From Erythrobacter sp. (lineage in GTDB: Bacteria; Pseudomonadota; Alphaproteobacteria; Sphingomonadales; Sphingomonadaceae): DNA of 64,000 nucleotides. Under the pieces are notes generated by a model. That model ran no database searches and had not been told where the DNA came from. It was given only the letters and a program-made list of their open reading frames with translations. The position numbers and the translations under genes are program-made. The stretch lies in NCBI GenBank assembly GCA_025698865.1, contig JAILWQ010000001.1, positions 186,001 through 250,000 of the forward strand. Reading direction: 5' to 3'. Each line of letters begins with the position of its first letter. Within the stretch, counting starts at the first letter, position 1. Of this stretch, positions 61,096 through 64,000 are shown piece after piece.

Positions 61096-63927
61096 ATGGG
61101 TAACGAAAGCCACGATTTCCTCCCCGAACTGGGCGCGCAGGAAGGTCCGCAACCCGGCCCCAGCTGGGCGCGGCCCAACTGGCTGAACGAGGTGGTCGAG
61201 TCGGGCGAGGATCTCGTCCAGGCGCTCGATCCCACGCAGATGCGTGTGGCCGTGGCTCAGGCCGCCAAGTCGGCGGGCAAGCAGCTTGACGAAAAGGCGC
61301 TCGAAAAGGCGTCGGACGATTCCAACCGCGCCATGATGCTGGTGCGCACTTTCCGGGTGCGCGGGCATCTGGCCGCCGATCTCGACCCGCTGAACCTCTC
61401 GCACCGCGACATTCCCGAAGACCTCACCCTTGCCGGGCACGGCTTCGAGGGCGAGGAGGATCTCGAGGTTTTCGTCGGCGGCGTGTTCGGTTTCGGCTGG
61501 GTCACCATCGGCGAGCTCTACGACGCGCTGCGCACCACCTATTGCGGCAAGGTCGGCCTCGAATACATGCACATCTCCGACCTCGAGGAACGCCGCTTCC
61601 TCCAGGATCGGTTCGAGACGCCCGAAGAGACCATCCAGTTCACCGACGAGGGCAAGAAGGCGATCCTCGCCGCCGTGATCCGGGGCGAACAGTACGAGAA
61701 ATTCCTCGGCAAGAAATATGTCGGGACCAAGCGGTTCGGCCTCGATGGCGGCGAGAGCATGATCCCCGCGCTCGAGGCGGTGATCAAGTATGGCGGCCAG
61801 ATGGGCGTTCGCGAGATCATCTACGGCATGGCCCACCGCGGCCGCCTGAACGTGCTCGCCAACGTGATGGCCAAGCCCTACAAGGTCATCTTCCACGAAT
61901 TCCAGGGCGGCAGCGCCAACCCCGACGATGTCGGCGGCTCGGGCGACGTGAAATATCACCTCGGCACCAGCACCGACCGCGAGTTCGACGGGATCTCGGT
62001 GCACATGTCGCTGGTCCCCAATCCCAGCCATCTGGAAGCGGTCAATCCGGTCGTCCTCGGCAAGGCGCGCGCGCAGCAGGCCATCCGCGACGATCTGAAG
62101 AAGCACGAACAGGTGCTGCCCGTGCTGATCCACGGCGATGCCGCCTTTGCCGGCCAGGGCATTGTGTGGGAGTGCTTCGGCCTGTCGGGCATTCGCGGCT
62201 ACAACACCGGCGGCTGCCTCCACTTCGTCATCAACAACCAGATCGGCTTCACCACCAGCCCGAAATTCGCGCGCAGCTCGCCCTATCCGAGCGATGTCGC
62301 GAAGGGCGTCCAGGCGCCGATTCTCCACGTCAACGGCGACGATCCCGAAGCGGTGACCTTCGCCTGCAAGCTGGCGATCGAATACCGCCACACTTTCGGC
62401 CGCGACATCGTGATCGACATGTGGTGCTATCGCCGCTTCGGCCACAACGAGGGCGACGAGCCGAGCTTCACCCAGCCGCTGATGTACAAGGAAATCGGCC
62501 AGCATCCGCGCATCAGCGAGCTGTACTCGGCGCGTCTGCGCGAAGAAGGCGTGATCGACGAGGCCTACTCCGACCAGCTGATCGACGAATTCACCGCCCG
62601 GCTCGAAGAGGATTTCGAGGCCGCCAAGAGCTACAAGCCCAACGAGGCCGACTGGTTCGGCGGACGCTGGGCGGGCCTGTCCAAGCCGGCCGATCCCGAA
62701 ACGGCGCGCCGCAATGTCGACACCGCGCTTGGCAAGAAGCTGTTCGACAGTCTCGGCCGCACACTCACCACCGTTCCGGACGATCTCCAGATCCACAAGA
62801 CGCTGGGCCGCGTACTCGATGCCAAGCGCGCCATGTTCGAGTCCGGCGAAGGATTCGATTGGGCGACCGGCGAGGCGCTGGCTTTCGGCAGCCTGGTGAC
62901 CGAGGGCTATGGCGTGCGCCTTTCGGGTCAGGATTCCGGCCGCGGCACTTTCAGCCAGCGCCACGCGATCTGGACCGACCAGAACGACGAGCACAAATAC
63001 ATCCCGATCGCGACGCTGCCCCACGGCAAGTTCGAGGTCTATGACAGCATCCTGTCGGAATATGGCGTGCTCGGTTTCGAATACGGCTTCGCCATGGCCG
63101 ATCCTAAGACGCTGGTGATGTGGGAAGCGCAGTTCGGCGATTTCGCCAACGGCGCCCAGATCATGATCGACCAGTTCATCGCCGCCGGCGAAGTCAAGTG
63201 GCTGCGCGCCAACGGGCTCGTCCTGCTGCTGCCCCATGGGTACGAAGGTCAGGGTCCGGAGCACAGCTCCGCCCGGATCGAGCGCTTCCTGCAGCTCTGC
63301 GCGAACGACAATATCCAGGTCTGCAACATTACCACGCCGGCGAACTATTTCCACGTTCTGCGCCGCCAGATGCTGCGCCCGTTCCGCAAGCCGCTCGTCA
63401 TCATGACGCCCAAGAGCCTGCTTCGCCACCCGCTGGCGAAGTCGGACGCGAGCGAATTCGTGGGCGACACCCATTTCATGCGGATCAAGTCCGACATGAA
63501 GGACATCGCGGACGAGAAGGTGAAGCGCCTCGTCCTGTGCAGCGGCAAGGTCGCCTACGACCTCATGGAACGCCGCGACAAGGAAGGTCTGGAAGATGTC
63601 TCGATCGTGCGGATCGAGCAGCTCTACCCCTTCCCCGGCGAACCGCTGGCGGCGCGCATCGCGCGGATGCCCAACCTCGAACAGATCGTCTGGTGCCAGG
63701 AAGAGCCGAAGAACAACGGCGCGTGGTTCTTCGTCGATCGTTTGATCGAGGAAGCGGCAACCGCGGCGGGCAAGGACGGTATGCGTCCGTGCTATGCCGG
63801 CCGCGAGGTCGCGGCCTCCCCCGCCACCGGCTATGCCAGCCGCCACAAGGTGCAGCAGGACGCACTGGTAACGATCGCGCTGGGCCTTGCCGACGGCGGT
63901 GCCGCCGCGCGCGGCGATTGCAACTGA
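61096..63927 (+). CDS. sucA: 2-oxoglutarate dehydrogenase E1 component
   Basis: A 943-residue thiamine-diphosphate-dependent E1o. Recognisable segments: MGNESHDFLPELGAQ at the N-terminus, GMAHRGRLNVLANVMAK, GDAAFAGQGIVWE with the ThDP-binding site, NNQIGFTTSP, RRFGHNEGDEPSFTQPLMY and FSQRHAIWTDQ. It decarboxylates 2-oxoglutarate and succinylates the E2 lipoyl domain. It is followed by sucB. AGAGG upstream supports the ATG. Confidence 0.97.
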   Translation: MGNESHDFLPELGAQEGPQPGPSWARPNWLNEVVESGEDLVQALDPTQMRVAVAQAAKSAGKQLDEKALEKASDDSNRAMMLVRTFRVRGHLAADLDPLNLSHRDIPEDLTLAGHGFEGEEDLEVFVGGVFGFGWVTIGELYDALRTTYCGKVGLEYMHISDLEERRFLQDRFETPEETIQFTDEGKKAILAAVIRGEQYEKFLGKKYVGTKRFGLDGGESMIPALEAVIKYGGQMGVREIIYGMAHRGRLNVLANVMAKPYKVIFHEFQGGSANPDDVGGSGDVKYHLGTSTDREFDGISVHMSLVPNPSHLEAVNPVVLGKARAQQAIRDDLKKHEQVLPVLIHGDAAFAGQGIVWECFGLSGIRGYNTGGCLHFVINNQIGFTTSPKFARSSPYPSDVAKGVQAPILHVNGDDPEAVTFACKLAIEYRHTFGRDIVIDMWCYRRFGHNEGDEPSFTQPLMYKEIGQHPRISELYSARLREEGVIDEAYSDQLIDEFTARLEEDFEAAKSYKPNEADWFGGRWAGLSKPADPETARRNVDTALGKKLFDSLGRTLTTVPDDLQIHKTLGRVLDAKRAMFESGEGFDWATGEALAFGSLVTEGYGVRLSGQDSGRGTFSQRHAIWTDQNDEHKYIPIATLPHGKFEVYDSILSEYGVLGFEYGFAMADPKTLVMWEAQFGDFANGAQIMIDQFIAAGEVKWLRANGLVLLLPHGYEGQGPEHSSARIERFLQLCANDNIQVCNITTPANYFHVLRRQMLRPFRKPLVIMTPKSLLRHPLAKSDASEFVGDTHFMRIKSDMKDIADEKVKRLVLCSGKVAYDLMERRDKEGLEDVSIVRIEQLYPFPGEPLAARIARMPNLEQIVWCQEEPKNNGAWFFVDRLIEEAATAAGKDGMRPCYAGREVAASPATGYASRHKVQQDALVTIALGLADGGAAARGDCN

Positions 63928-63957
63928 GATTAGAGCTCGACAGAGGAACGACACGAA

Positions 63958-64000
63958 ATGGCCACCAATATCGAGGTCCCCACACTCGGTGAATCCGTCA
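63958..64000 (+). CDS. sucB: dihydrolipoyllysine-residue succinyltransferase (E2o), start only
   Basis: Only the first 14 codons are present, MATNIEVPTLGESV, which is the usual N-terminal lipoyl-domain start of E2o. AGAGGAACG lies 8-16 bases upstream. The position directly after sucA supports the assignment. The rest lies outside the window. Confidence 0.88.
   Translation, partial: MATNIEVPTLGESV

Noticed and set aside
61081..63954. 957-codon open frame antisense to sucA
   Set aside because: Same codon-bias effect; sucA on the plus strand is unambiguous and the antisense product looks like repetitive Val/Ala/Glu/His/Asp translation noise.

Overview
The window is a GC-rich, densely packed bacterial chromosome segment, most likely from a sphingomonad alphaproteobacterium of the Erythrobacteraceae type. 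This is inferred from gene content: CckA and a CpdR-like regulator, SapC, a GNAT-nitrilase fusion, the gene orders recA/cckA/smpB and mdh/sucD/sucA, and alphaproteobacterial SOS boxes of the form GTTC-N7-GTTC. No rRNA, insertion sequence, integrase or CRISPR array is visible. One tRNA (Val, GAC) is present.

Layout. 1-2.2 kb: the 3' part of a Rieske oxygenase gene, then rRNA pseudouridine synthase and rsmD. 2.2-3.5 kb: two related small secreted proteins. 3.7-8.2 kb: UvrD/PcrA helicase, an SDR and a DEAD-box helicase. 8.3-13 kb: an exported hypothetical, an FAD oxidase, SapC, an N-formylglutamate amidohydrolase family enzyme and a CpdR-like receiver. 13.1-19.8 kb: tRNA-Val, a GH16 lipoprotein, icd, the GNAT-nitrilase fusion and a Kef-type antiporter. 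19.8-30.5 kb: a mostly minus-strand block of alaS, GST, recA, cckA, DUF2062, smpB and dapA, with an aspartoacylase-like gene inserted on the other strand. 30.6-41.6 kb: soluble lytic transglycosylase, greB, an outer-membrane barrel, rlmN-MOSC, a pteridine-reductase-like SDR/cytochrome b/molybdopterin-enzyme operon, a DksA-type zinc finger, argG and rlpA. 41.7-44.3 kb: an accessory-looking patch with an HTH protein and two divergent LuxR-type regulators around an AT-richer intergenic region. 44.3-58.3 kb: uvrA, a membrane-anchored GH24 lysozyme, thpR, an M3 peptidase, a BtuB-like TonB receptor, a SleB-type cell-wall hydrolase and a GGDEF-EAL protein. 58.5-64 kb: the TCA operon mdh - unknown secreted protein - sucD - sucA - start of sucB.

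Functional themes. Three DNA-repair genes (uvrD, recA, uvrA) carry matching LexA-type boxes sharing GTTCC-N5-TGTTC, so a SOS regulon can be read directly from the sequence. CckA and the CpdR-like receiver belong to the CtrA cell-cycle pathway. Four different peptidoglycan-cleaving families (Slt, RlpA, GH24, SleB) occur. I found no convincing wholly new defence or mobile system. The least explained material is the LuxR patch, the paired WP-motif secreted proteins, the GNAT-nitrilase fusion and the secreted protein sitting where sucC would be expected.
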